A stretch of 17,921 nt of DNA from an uncultured Cocleimonas sp. GTDB taxonomy: Bacteria; Pseudomonadota; Gammaproteobacteria; Thiotrichales; Thiotrichaceae. A program made the position numbers and the translations under genes. The DNA lies in contig CALISP010000265.1 of the NCBI GenBank assembly GCA_938041705.1, positions 1 through 17,921 on the forward strand. Direction: 5' to 3'. Below, piece by piece: positions 6,716-15,400 of the stretch. A model generated the notes under the pieces. It did no database searches, was not told where the DNA came from, and was given only the letters and a program-made list of their open reading frames with translations. The stretch's first letter is position 1; each line of letters begins with the position of its first letter.

Positions 6716-7667
6716 AATCTTTATATAGCTTTGGATTAAACGTATCTCTTAAAAAATCACCTAGTAGATTGATTACTATCACTAACACAATCAAGAATCC
6801 TCCAGGTATCAACGTGATCCACCATGAACCTGAAAACAAATATTGTTTTCCAGTACTAATCAATGATCCCAAACTAGGTTCTGTCACTGGCATACCTAAT
6901 CCAAGAAATGACAGGCTTGCTTCGGTAATGATTGCATTGGCTATTTGAACAGTTGAAATGACAAATATAGGTGATAGACAATTTGGCAGAATATGTTTGA
7001 ACATAATGCGAAGAGGACTAAATCCCATCACTTTTGCAGCGTCTACGTATTCTTTCTCCTTTTCCGCTAGTACACTTGATCTTACTGTTCTTGCTATCTG
7101 AGGCCATTCAGCGAGGCCAATAATTAAAATCAATATAACCATCGCCCATTGATTAAATGCTGCGCTACCAAATGCACTTTGTACGATTGCTAGAATAATG
7201 ATGGCTACCATTAATGTTGAAAAGGATAGTTGAACATCAGCAATTCTCATTAATATATTATCGGTTCTTCCTCCGACATATCCTGAAACTAATCCAATTG
7301 TTATACCAATTACAGCTTGTAGTAGAACTGCAAGAATACCGATCATGAGGGATACGCGCATTCCATACAGAATAGTACTCCATAGATCTCTACCTTGATC
7401 ATCTGTACCTAATAGAAAGCGTTCGTCAGCACCTTCTTGCCAAACTGGAGGTAACTCTGAATCCATAATATCGAGTATTTGTAAATTATATGGATCAAAG
7501 GGCGCTATTAAAGGTGAAAAAGCTGCCAGTATTACTAATATTAAAAATACAATACTGCTAAAAATAGCTAATTTGTCACGTTTATAATGATAGAAAAAGT
7601 CAGATTCCAAAAGTCTTTGAAATGAAGATTTCGGCTTTAATTCAGTGCTGGCTTTAAACGAATTCAT
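6714..7667 (-). CDS. ABC importer permease, DppC/OppC family
   Basis: This is the second inner-membrane permease of a peptide/nickel-type importer. The 317-residue product starts with a cytoplasmic tail (to about 33) and a first membrane helix at about 34-55. The family's FLLGTDDQGRD motif follows at about 84-94, then further helices and the EAA loop EKEYVDAAKVMGFSPLRI (about 204-221) that docks on the ATPase. A late GLGMPVTEPSLG segment is also typical of DppC/OppC/YejE proteins. Its ATG overlaps the stop of the upstream permease by one base (TAATG), so the two are translationally coupled. The stop codon lies inside repeat copy B. The substrate cannot be told from the sequence. Confidence 0.93.
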   Translation of the reverse strand: MNSFKASTELKPKSSFQRLLESDFFYHYKRDKLAIFSSIVFLILVILAAFSPLIAPFDPYNLQILDIMDSELPPVWQEGADERFLLGTDDQGRDLWSTILYGMRVSLMIGILAVLLQAVIGITIGLVSGYVGGRTDNILMRIADVQLSFSTLMVAIIILAIVQSAFGSAAFNQWAMVILILIIGLAEWPQIARTVRSSVLAEKEKEYVDAAKVMGFSPLRIMFKHILPNCLSPIFVISTVQIANAIITEASLSFLGLGMPVTEPSLGSLISTGKQYLFSGSWWITLIPGGFLIVLVIVINLLGDFLRDTFNPKLYKD

Positions 7668-8647
7668 TATTTGCTTTTACCTAATAAATTAACCGTCGGA
7701 TTGATTACGCCATAGAGTAAATCTACCAGAGTGTTTACAACCACAAACAAGAAACCAACAAACATAATATATGCAACAATTAAAGGGATATCTGAACGAT
7801 TTACAGCTTCTAGGAACATAAAGCCCATTCCAGGCCATTGAAAAACTGATTCGGTAAGAATAGTGTAGGCAACCATTATTCCTATTTGAACTCCTCCGAC
7901 TGTTATTACAGGGAGCATGGTATTTTTAAGCGCATGTTTAAAATACACTTTTCCAGCACTAAGACCTTTAGCACGAGCAAATTTTACATATTCAGAACTT
8001 AAGACTTCTAGCATTTCAGCTCTAACAAGTCTTATGAATAAAGGCAGCATGATAGAGGACAAAGCAATGGCGGGCATTATGATATGCATTAGTCCATCAG
8101 TGCTCAAAAAGTTAGTTTTCCAGTAGCCAAATACATGAACGATTTCACCTCGTCCAAAAGAGGGCATCCAACCTAGTTTTACTGAAAATATATAAATCAA
8201 TGCTAAGGCAGTTAGGAACACGGGAATTGATATACCGATAATACTGATAGCCATTATAAATTTACTAAACCAATGTTTGGGCTTAATAGCTGAAAACACA
8301 CCCAAAGGAATAGAGAGAAATATAATAATTAGAGTTGCAGCGAATGTTAACTCCAAAGTCGCAGGAAGCTTTTTTAATATTACAGTCATCGCTGGTAATT
8401 TATGGAAATAAGACGTTCCTAAATCACCTTGTAAGGCATTTTTAACGAAGCGACCATATTGAACTAAGAAAGGATCATTTAATCCCATTTCTTCTCTCAT
8501 CAATACACGTTCTGCTTGTGATACTGATTGACCTGTCATTTCTCTTAAGGGATCACCTAGTTTATCTTTAATCGAAAAACTTAAAAGACTAATGATAAGC
8601 ATCACAACGATGGCCTGAAGTAGACGCTTTAAAAGAAATTGCAGCAT
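7667..8647 (-). CDS. ABC importer permease, DppB/OppB family
   Basis: This is the first inner-membrane permease of the importer. The 326-residue product has the standard DppB layout. A membrane helix opens the protein (about 4-26). A periplasmic segment contains the family's MGLNDPFLVQYGRFVKNALQGDLG-like region (about 54-77). Helices follow at about 100-120 and 130-155. The EAA loop SEYVKFARAKGLSAGKV is at about 218-234, and the conserved W-P-G (271-273) lies before the last helices. It is followed directly by its DppC-type partner with a one-base overlap. It is preceded by a 106-base gap carrying a hairpin after the binding-protein gene. That spacing would let the binding protein be made in excess over the permeases. 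No clear ribosome binding site is visible. Confidence 0.93.
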   Translation of the reverse strand: MLQFLLKRLLQAIVVMLIISLLSFSIKDKLGDPLREMTGQSVSQAERVLMREEMGLNDPFLVQYGRFVKNALQGDLGTSYFHKLPAMTVILKKLPATLELTFAATLIIIFLSIPLGVFSAIKPKHWFSKFIMAISIIGISIPVFLTALALIYIFSVKLGWMPSFGRGEIVHVFGYWKTNFLSTDGLMHIIMPAIALSSIMLPLFIRLVRAEMLEVLSSEYVKFARAKGLSAGKVYFKHALKNTMLPVITVGGVQIGIMVAYTILTESVFQWPGMGFMFLEAVNRSDIPLIVAYIMFVGFLFVVVNTLVDLLYGVINPTVNLLGKSK

Positions 8648-8703
8648 ATAGATTTGTTATTTAATTAAATTGGAGTAGTACGGTTGATCAGAATAAACAA
8701 AAG

Positions 8704-8730
8704 ACTGAGCGACTATGAAAGCCGCTCAGT
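8704..8730 (-). terminator. hairpin after the binding-protein gene (partial terminator)
   Basis: ACTGAGCG (8704-8711) and CGCTCAGT (8723-8730) are perfect complements. On the minus-strand RNA the stem extends to 11 pairs, with one G-U, and a 5-base loop. A T-rich CTTTTGTTT follows. It begins 24 bases after the binding-protein stop. It probably reduces read-through into the permeases or protects the upstream mRNA. Confidence 0.6.
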
Positions 8731-8753
8731 ATTAACAACATAAAAAATCATTA

Positions 8754-10331
8754 TTAGTCGATTGTAAGATCACCAATATATGGGAAATTCATCGCATTAA
8801 CGATTTCTTTGATATTTACACCTTTACGAGATGCCCAAGCAAGGTTCTGCCAATGTAGCGGAATAAATCCTGCATCATCATGAATTTTCTTTTCAATAGA
8901 CATCAACATCATAGCGCGCTTTGCATCATCTGTTTCTTTGTTAGCAGCCACTGTAGTATCGTCGACCATCTTGTCACTATAGTTACCCGAATTATAAGCA
9001 CCCATTCCGGTTTCTTTATTAGGTGTCATAGATAAGAATTCATAAAAGTTAGCGCTATCCTCAGTATCTGAATGCCAGCCAATCATCATTGCATCAGCAG
9101 AACGTTTATCAAACTCAGGCCAATATTGTGCTTTTGGCATAGTCTTAAGATCTACTTTAATATTGATTTTTGATAGCATTGCAGCGACTGCTTGAGCTAT
9201 TTTCTCATCATTTACATAACGATTGTTAGGAGCCATCATAGTCATTGAGAAACCATCAGGGAAACCAGACTCTTTCATTAACTGCTTAGCTTTAGCAAGA
9301 TCAAAACGAGGCTTTAAGCTAGGATCATGTCCTAGATAACCAGCAGGACTCATTTGAGCTGCAGGTGTTGCAAAACCTTTCATTATCTTCTTAACGATAC
9401 CAACATTATTAATCGCATAAACCATTGCCTGACGAACTTTAATGTCTTTAAACTCAGCTCGTCTTTCTTGATTCAATTGGAAAGTAATGATTCGGGTACC
9501 AGGCATTGTTACCAATTGTACTTTGTCATTTGACTCAATTTGACCAAATTCATTTGGGGCTACCGGTGCAATAAAGTCAACACCACCCGAAAGTAATGCC
9601 GCTACTCGAGTTTGATTATCTTTAATCGGTGTCATTACAACTTGACTAACATTACCTTTTGAATCTTTATCCCAATAATCTGCAAAGCGATCAAAGACAA
9701 CTTTTACGCCTTGTTCACGAGATTTAACAGTGAATGGGCCAGTACCAGAACTATTAGTAGATGCAAATGAAGCTCCATCTTTAACAATGTCAGCTTTGTT
9801 TTTACCATCTTTAGCAACACCTAGATAGAACTTGCTATCCATTGGAAAGATGTAAGTAGCTGTATGCATAACTAGAGGGTAGGGACCGTCTGTAATCAAC
9901 TCAATCGTATTGTCATCAATCACTTTAAGGTCTTTAAAATTAGCAAATATTCCTTTGAAATCTTTACTAGTTTTTAATCGATCGAAAGTCCATTTAAAAT
10001 CAACGCCACTCATGGTGTTACCAGAATGAAATTTAACACCTTCACGAAGCTTAAAGCGTACAGTATTTGAATCAATTCTTTCCCAACTAGTCGCAAGGCG
10101 AGGCTCGAAAGATAAGTCTTGAGACCATCTAACTAAGGGATCATGCGTCATGTGTGACAATTGCAACATGCCGCCCGATAATTGTTCGTGGATATCTAGA
10201 CTTATTGGGTCAGCGTCATAAGCTAATTTTAAGGTTTTTGCAGTAGCTGGAGTAAAAGCTATTGCGCTGGCCATTAAACTACCCATTAACATGAGATTTA
10301 ATTTTTTTAATAATGTTGGTTTTCTTTTCAT
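8754..10331 (-). CDS. periplasmic substrate-binding protein, family 5 (peptide/nickel type)
   Basis: This protein captures the substrate in the periplasm and hands it to the permeases. The 525-residue product begins with a signal peptide (KRK, a hydrophobic core, and probable cleavage after ATA at about residue 31). There is no lipobox cysteine, so a soluble periplasmic protein is expected. The mature part follows the SBP_bac_5 pattern: LAYDADPISLDIHEQLSGG near the N-terminus, then WERIDSNTVRFKLREGVKFHSG (about 83-104), a DFKWTFDRL segment, IKVRQAMVYAIN (about 297-308), and a late HDDAGFIPLHWQN. Substrate choice within the family (di/oligopeptides, nickel, glutathione or others) cannot be read from sequence. 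The ATG is preceded by GGAG at 5 bases. The 174-base gap before it has no recognisable strong promoter but leaves room for one. Confidence 0.93.
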   Translation of the reverse strand: MKRKPTLLKKLNLMLMGSLMASAIAFTPATAKTLKLAYDADPISLDIHEQLSGGMLQLSHMTHDPLVRWSQDLSFEPRLATSWERIDSNTVRFKLREGVKFHSGNTMSGVDFKWTFDRLKTSKDFKGIFANFKDLKVIDDNTIELITDGPYPLVMHTATYIFPMDSKFYLGVAKDGKNKADIVKDGASFASTNSSGTGPFTVKSREQGVKVVFDRFADYWDKDSKGNVSQVVMTPIKDNQTRVAALLSGGVDFIAPVAPNEFGQIESNDKVQLVTMPGTRIITFQLNQERRAEFKDIKVRQAMVYAINNVGIVKKIMKGFATPAAQMSPAGYLGHDPSLKPRFDLAKAKQLMKESGFPDGFSMTMMAPNNRYVNDEKIAQAVAAMLSKINIKVDLKTMPKAQYWPEFDKRSADAMMIGWHSDTEDSANFYEFLSMTPNKETGMGAYNSGNYSDKMVDDTTVAANKETDDAKRAMMLMSIEKKIHDDAGFIPLHWQNLAWASRKGVNIKEIVNAMNFPYIGDLTID

Positions 10332-10505
10332 TTTTGCTCCATTTTTAAGATTAAATTTAAAATTAGAATTTATTTATCTTTTTTAATATATGTTTCACTT
10401 AAGGTTTTCTCTAATCAGTTTAAGTTTAGTACAATTAGAAATTGTGTCGCGATAAATTAAGCTTAGTTTTTTTAAAAAGCTCATTACTTTAATTTATTAC
10501 TAGTG

Positions 10506-12215
10506 CTAAAGATAATCAGCAGCGCTAATATCTTCAAAACGAGGCATTAAACTTAATAACTCTTGGCTATAGCTATTCTGAGGTTGTTCAAAAAAGGTTT
10601 CAGTTTCTTCACACTCTAATATTTTACCTTTTTGCATAATAGCTACACGGTCACACATTTGACGAATCACGGGTAAATCATGACTAATAAATAGCATTGT
10701 AAGACCAAGTTCATCTTGTAAGTCTTTGAGTAAATTAAGTATTTGAGCTTGCACTGAAACATCTAAAGCTGATGTGGGTTCATCACAGATTAATAGGCGA
10801 GGGCGGCAAGCTAAAGCTCTCGCAATTGAAATACGTTGTCTTTGACCACCAGAAAACTCATGTGGGTATTTAACACCTGATTGCCTACCTAATCCTACGT
10901 GGTCTAATAAATCACCAACAATCCCGATTATTTGTTGTTTTTCCGCAAGTCGGTTGTAAATAATTGGTTCAGCAATGATGTCCCTTATTTTCATCCTAGA
11001 ATTTAAAGAAGAATAGGGGTTCTGAAATATCATTTGGAGTCGTTGTCTAATTTTTTTGACTGCTTGTTTATCTGAATTATTAATTAATTCAACACCGTCA
11101 TAAACAATTGAACCTGAATCCTGTTGCTGTAGGCCGGCTATCATTCTAGCTATGGTTGATTTACCTGAGCCACTTTCTCCTACTAAACCAAAAGTTTCTC
11201 CCTGTTTAATTGTAAAATTAACATTATCAGTGGCCTGAAGTCTTTTTCTGTTCTTTTTAAAAAAAGCATCTTGAGTTAGGAAACTTAAGTTTAAATTTTT
11301 CACAACGAGTAAGTCATCAGTACTATGATTTTTTTCGCTTTGTCCTAGCCAATGTGTAGCAACATCAATTGAGGTCAATCCAGATTCAACACTTTCTATT
11401 GTTTCGACTAGGGGAAAACGATCTACTTTTTTAGTTGCTAAAGGCACAGCACTGATTAAACTTTGAGTATAGGGATGTTGAGGATTAAGTAATATTTGAC
11501 CAGTTTCTCCAATTTCAACCAATTTCCCACGATATAATACTGCCACTCTATCTGTAACATTAGCAATTACCCCCATGTCATGGGTAACTAGCATGCAACC
11601 CACCTTAAGATCCGTACATAAGTTCTTTATTAGTTTAAGTATTTGGTCTTGTACAGATACATCCAATGCTGTAGTTGGCTCATCAGCAATGAGTAATTCG
11701 GGTTCGCCCGACAGTGCAATGGCTATAACGACTCGTTGTCGCATCCCACCAGAAAACTGATGAGGGTATTGTTTTATTCGTGTTGTAGGCTCAGGAATAC
11801 CTACTTTTTCTAATAGATCAATAGAACGTTTTAAAGCTTCAGTATAATTGACTCCTAGACAATTAATGATGGTCTCGGTCATCTGATCTTCGATGGTGAA
11901 CAAAGGATTTAACGAAGTCATAGGATCTTGAAATATAAAACCAATTTTTGATCCACGAATTTTTCTGATTGCTTCACCTTCAAGGTTTGAAATCAATTCG
12001 CCATTTAAATGCACTTCACCTTTTGCAACTCGACCTGGTTGACTCAACAATTGGACAATACCGTTTCCAATGGTTGATTTTCCTGCACCCGACTCACCAA
12101 CTAAACCTAAGATTTCACCTGCATTAACAGTAAAACTTACATCATCGACTGCTACTGCTGTGTTATATCGACTTGGAAATTCTATTCTTAAGTTCTTTAT
12201 TTCAAGTAAAGGCAT
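10506..12215 (-). CDS. fused double ATPase of peptide-type ABC importer (DppD-DppF/YejF-like)
   Basis: This energises the importer, with both nucleotide-binding subunits fused in one 569-residue chain, as in YejF and GsiA. Domain 1 has Walker A GLVGESGAGKST (37-48), Q-loop FIFQDP (about 93-98), signature FSGGMRQR (154-161), Walker B LLIADEP (174-180) and H-loop THD (211-213). The oligopeptide-type tail HPYTQSLISAVP follows (about 247-258). After a variable linker, domain 2 has GLVGESGSGKST (343-354), FQNPYSSLN, FSGGQRQR (454-461), LLICDEP (474-480) and SHD (511-513). All catalytic motifs are intact in both halves. It is the first gene of the importer operon, followed by the binding protein and both permeases. 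No Shine-Dalgarno sequence is obvious. Two inverted repeats lie just upstream. Confidence 0.95.
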   Translation of the reverse strand: MPLLEIKNLRIEFPSRYNTAVAVDDVSFTVNAGEILGLVGESGAGKSTIGNGIVQLLSQPGRVAKGEVHLNGELISNLEGEAIRKIRGSKIGFIFQDPMTSLNPLFTIEDQMTETIINCLGVNYTEALKRSIDLLEKVGIPEPTTRIKQYPHQFSGGMRQRVVIAIALSGEPELLIADEPTTALDVSVQDQILKLIKNLCTDLKVGCMLVTHDMGVIANVTDRVAVLYRGKLVEIGETGQILLNPQHPYTQSLISAVPLATKKVDRFPLVETIESVESGLTSIDVATHWLGQSEKNHSTDDLLVVKNLNLSFLTQDAFFKKNRKRLQATDNVNFTIKQGETFGLVGESGSGKSTIARMIAGLQQQDSGSIVYDGVELINNSDKQAVKKIRQRLQMIFQNPYSSLNSRMKIRDIIAEPIIYNRLAEKQQIIGIVGDLLDHVGLGRQSGVKYPHEFSGGQRQRISIARALACRPRLLICDEPTSALDVSVQAQILNLLKDLQDELGLTMLFISHDLPVIRQMCDRVAIMQKGKILECEETETFFEQPQNSYSQELLSLMPRFEDISAADYL

Positions 12216-12240
12216 ATTGTTTCAATTATTTTTTTGAAGG

Positions 12241-12275
12241 TATCTAAATTGTAGCAACAAATTGTCCTTTAGATA
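12241..12275. promoter_or_regulatory. inverted repeat upstream of the ABC importer operon
   Basis: TATCTAAA (12241-12248) and TTTAGATA (12268-12275) are exact reverse complements spaced by 19 bases, 26-60 bases before the ATPase start. The inner TTGT and ACAA can also pair. It may be an operator or a leader hairpin. No convincing -35/-10 pair was found next to it. Confidence 0.35.
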
Positions 12276-12288
12276 TTAAATAAGGTTA

Positions 12289-12318
12289 TTAATGTTTATT
12301 AACTAATAAATACATTAA
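12289..12318. other. AT-rich imperfect inverted repeat
   Basis: TTAATGTTTATTA (12289-12301) matches the reverse complement of TAATAAATACATTAA (12304-12318) apart from two extra bases. It sits between the ABC operon start and repeat copy C, and may be part of the operon's control region. Confidence 0.25.
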
Positions 12319-12339
12319 ATATCACCCAAATTAGTTCAG

Positions 12340-12363
12340 AAAAGACACCCCCCCACTTTTAGC
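12340..12363 (-). repeat. dispersed G-rich repeat, copy C
   Basis: The plus strand reads AAAAGACA, CCCCCCC, ACTTTTAGC. Its reverse complement differs from copy B at one of 24 positions. It lies 73 bases after the stop of the large repeat protein, on that gene's strand and just past that gene's intrinsic terminator. Confidence 0.7.
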
Positions 12364-12383
12364 ACCTTTTATTGATCCCCATA

Positions 12384-12410
12384 AAAAAAGCCACTCGAAA
12401 GTGGCTTTTT
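12384..12410 (-). terminator. intrinsic terminator of the large repeat-protein gene
   Basis: AAAAAGCCACT (12385-12395) and AGTGGCTTTTT (12400-12410) form a perfect 11-pair stem. On the minus strand the loop is UUCG and seven T follow the stem. It begins 26 bases past the stop codon. The flanking A and T runs also allow activity in the other direction. Confidence 0.9.
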
Positions 12411-12436
12411 AAGATCTATTTAAATGTTTATAATGG

Positions 12437-15400
12437 TTAGTTACACTTCTGACCCGCAGGACATGGTTTTTCAACTTTAACAATTACCATTGCAGCATCT
12501 TTATAACCATTCTGATCAACTATGTCATAGTAAAAATCATCAGTTCCTTCAAATCCAGGGTTAGGTGTATAAGTAATTACACCATTATTGACACTTACAG
12601 AACCATTAATAGGGTCATCGACCATTGTGATTGTTAACCCAATGCCTGAGTCATTTGCTAGTACGTTGATTTGAATTGCTTTATCAACTTCAGTAGTTAC
12701 TGTATCAGACTCTGCTCTAGTGTTTCCAATATCACCCTTTACTTCAACTTTTACATTACCCGTTGATGTATTAACGCCATCTGAAATCGTATAACTCAAT
12801 GTATCAGTGCCTGTTCCACCTTTGTCACAAGTATTAGAAGGTTTGAATTGAATTTTATTGCCTACAATAGTTGCTGTACCCAAGCTAGCACCACTCACAT
12901 TAACAATAGTAAGAGTATCATTTTCTGGGTCTGTATCATTTGCAAGAGCATCAATTGTTATGATTGCACAACCTGTACTCATGGTATCAAGATTTGCTGT
13001 CGGAGCTTTATTTGGTATGGCTTCAACAATCACTGTTTCAGTTGCAGTCGCTGTTCCACCGTTTCCATCTTGAATTGTGTAAGTAAATTTATCCATTCCA
13101 ATAAACCCAGGTTTAGGATTATATGTGATTTTCTTACCATCATTTGTAACAGAACCATTTTGAGGTTGTTGTACATTAGTAATAGTTAAATCATCACCAT
13201 CAGCATCTGTATCATTCGCTACCGTCATTAAAGTAACTGGTGTTCCTTCAGGTGTTTTTACCGAATCGTCTTTTGCAATTGGTTTAGTATTTGGAGCGGC
13301 CGTTACAGTAATTGTTTCAGTTGCTGTCGCTGTTCCACCTCTACCATCAGAGATTACATAGGTAAGGGTATCAACACCTATAAAATCTGTTTTTGGTGTG
13401 TATGTAATTTTTTTCCCATCAGAGCTTGCTGTACCATTTGCTGGTTGTGTGATACTAGTAATAGTTAATACATCACCATCAGGATCAGAGTCATTAGCGA
13501 CCGTCATTAATGTAACTGGTTTACCTTCTTCAGTAGTTGCATTATCGTTTTTAGCTATTGGCTTTGTATTTGGTGCCGCAGTAACTGTAACTGTCTCAGT
13601 TGCCATCGATGTGCCACCATTTCCATCTGTAATGGTGTAATCAAAAATATCAACACCAGTGAAGTCTTGTTTTGGTGTGTAGATTATTTTAGTTCCATCA
13701 GAACTTATTGTGACAGTTCCGTTTTGTGGTTGGCTTACATCTGATATCTTTAAATTATCACCATCAGGATCGGTATCATTTGCTACCGTCATTATAGTCA
13801 CTGGGCTATTAACTTGAGTAGTAGCTTCATCATCAGCTGCAGTTGGTGCATTATTAACATCTGGTGCTATGGCAATTGTTACTGTTGCTGTATTTGATGT
13901 GTTAACACCATCTGTAACATTGTAGGTAAATTGATCGTTTGTTCCACAGCTATTACCATTAGATGTATACACTAATTGGCCATCAGCATTCTTAGTCACA
14001 GTTCCGTTAGTTGGTTGACTGAAGTCAAGGATATTTAAGTTGGTATTAATAGTATCTGCATCAGTATCATTTTCTAAAACATTGATTATCACAGGACCAC
14101 TACAAACAACATTACCTGTATCATTAACTGCTATAGGAGCTTGATTACTTGGTGCATTAACGATAACTGTTTCCGTTGCTTGTGACGTGCCGCCATTACC
14201 ATCGGAAATGATATAAGTAAAAGTATCTGTACCTGTGAAATCTGCATTAGGCGTATAGATGATTTGACCACCTGTAACAACAGCCGTTCCATTTGTTGGG
14301 TTTGATACACTATCAATAACCAGTGTGTCATCGTCAGTATCAGTATCATTAGCTAAAGAATCTAACGTTACAGATTGTCCTTCGGTAGTCGAAGCTTGAT
14401 CATCTTGAGCAACGGGTGCTGTATTTGCTGCTTGGCTTGCACCTTGAACATTTACAGTCACTGTTGCAGTATCTTTATTGCCGTTTGCATCAACAACTTC
14501 ATAAGTGAATGTATCAGTTCCTGAGAAATCTGTATTTGCACGGTAAACAACTTTACCATCTATGATTTCGACAGTTCCATTTGTAGGGTTTGTTACGATT
14601 CTATTAATTGTCGCATCACTATCATCATTATCTAAAACATCGATTGTGATAGCTTGCCCTGCTTCTACAGTAGTTGTTTCATTCGCTGCAGAAACTGCGT
14701 CATCTGGATCAACACTCACAGTTACTTTAGCTGTATCAACACCACCGTTGCCGTCACTTACTGTGTAAGTAAATTCGTCGTCTTGCCCACAATTTGCACC
14801 GTTAGAAGTATAAATTAATTGTCCATTTACACCTCTTGTTACAGTGCCATTAGAACCTTGAGTAAAGCTTAGAATGGTCAGTGCGTTATTATTTGCATCT
14901 GTATCATTACCTAATACATCTATTGATACAGGTATGCCACAAGCCGTTTTTGCACTATCATCTGTCGCAGCTGGAACGGTATTTATTGGTTGAGAATCAA
15001 AACCTTCAGTGGTTTGATATGTATTAATTGTTCTATCATGTTTAATATTATTATGAAGGGCTCTTTTGATCCATGCAGGTGCGTTGTTTACTGTTTCTGT
15101 TTTCCAGATAACTCGTGGAGTTCCGGCTTGACCACTGTCTATCAAAACATTCTTAGTTCCTGCTGCTACATTTTGGAAGCCTGTTGCAACTTGTCTTGTA
15201 CCAGTTTGAACTGTTTTTTCTTCAGAACGATAAGCCGTTTTAGCTACGTTTGTTTCGGTTACATATTCGATATCTACACGTCTGTTCTTAAATCCTTCGC
15301 CAGGTATATTTCTGTATTTAGGGTGCATTTTACCTAAGCCACGCGCCATTAAATGATCAGCATTAAATCCTTGTTTGATTAAGAAGTTTCTTACTGATTT

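Noticed and set aside
7917..8126. 69-codon plus-strand frame opposite the DppB-type permease
   Set aside because: It is antisense to conserved permease sequence including the EAA loop.
14131..14349. 72-codon minus-strand frame in another frame of the giant gene
   Set aside because: It is an out-of-frame shadow. The main frame continues with clear repeat motifs on both sides.
12470..14971. Regular ~270-bp periodicity as a possible CRISPR or satellite array
   Set aside because: The period matches a ~90-residue protein module in an unbroken frame, and the repeats are diverged, so it is protein-level repetition.
12848..15337. Several plus-strand open frames of 68-115 codons opposite the giant repeat protein
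   Set aside because: They are antisense shadows of a repetitive gene. They have cysteine- or serine-rich composition without domains and no consistent ribosome sites.
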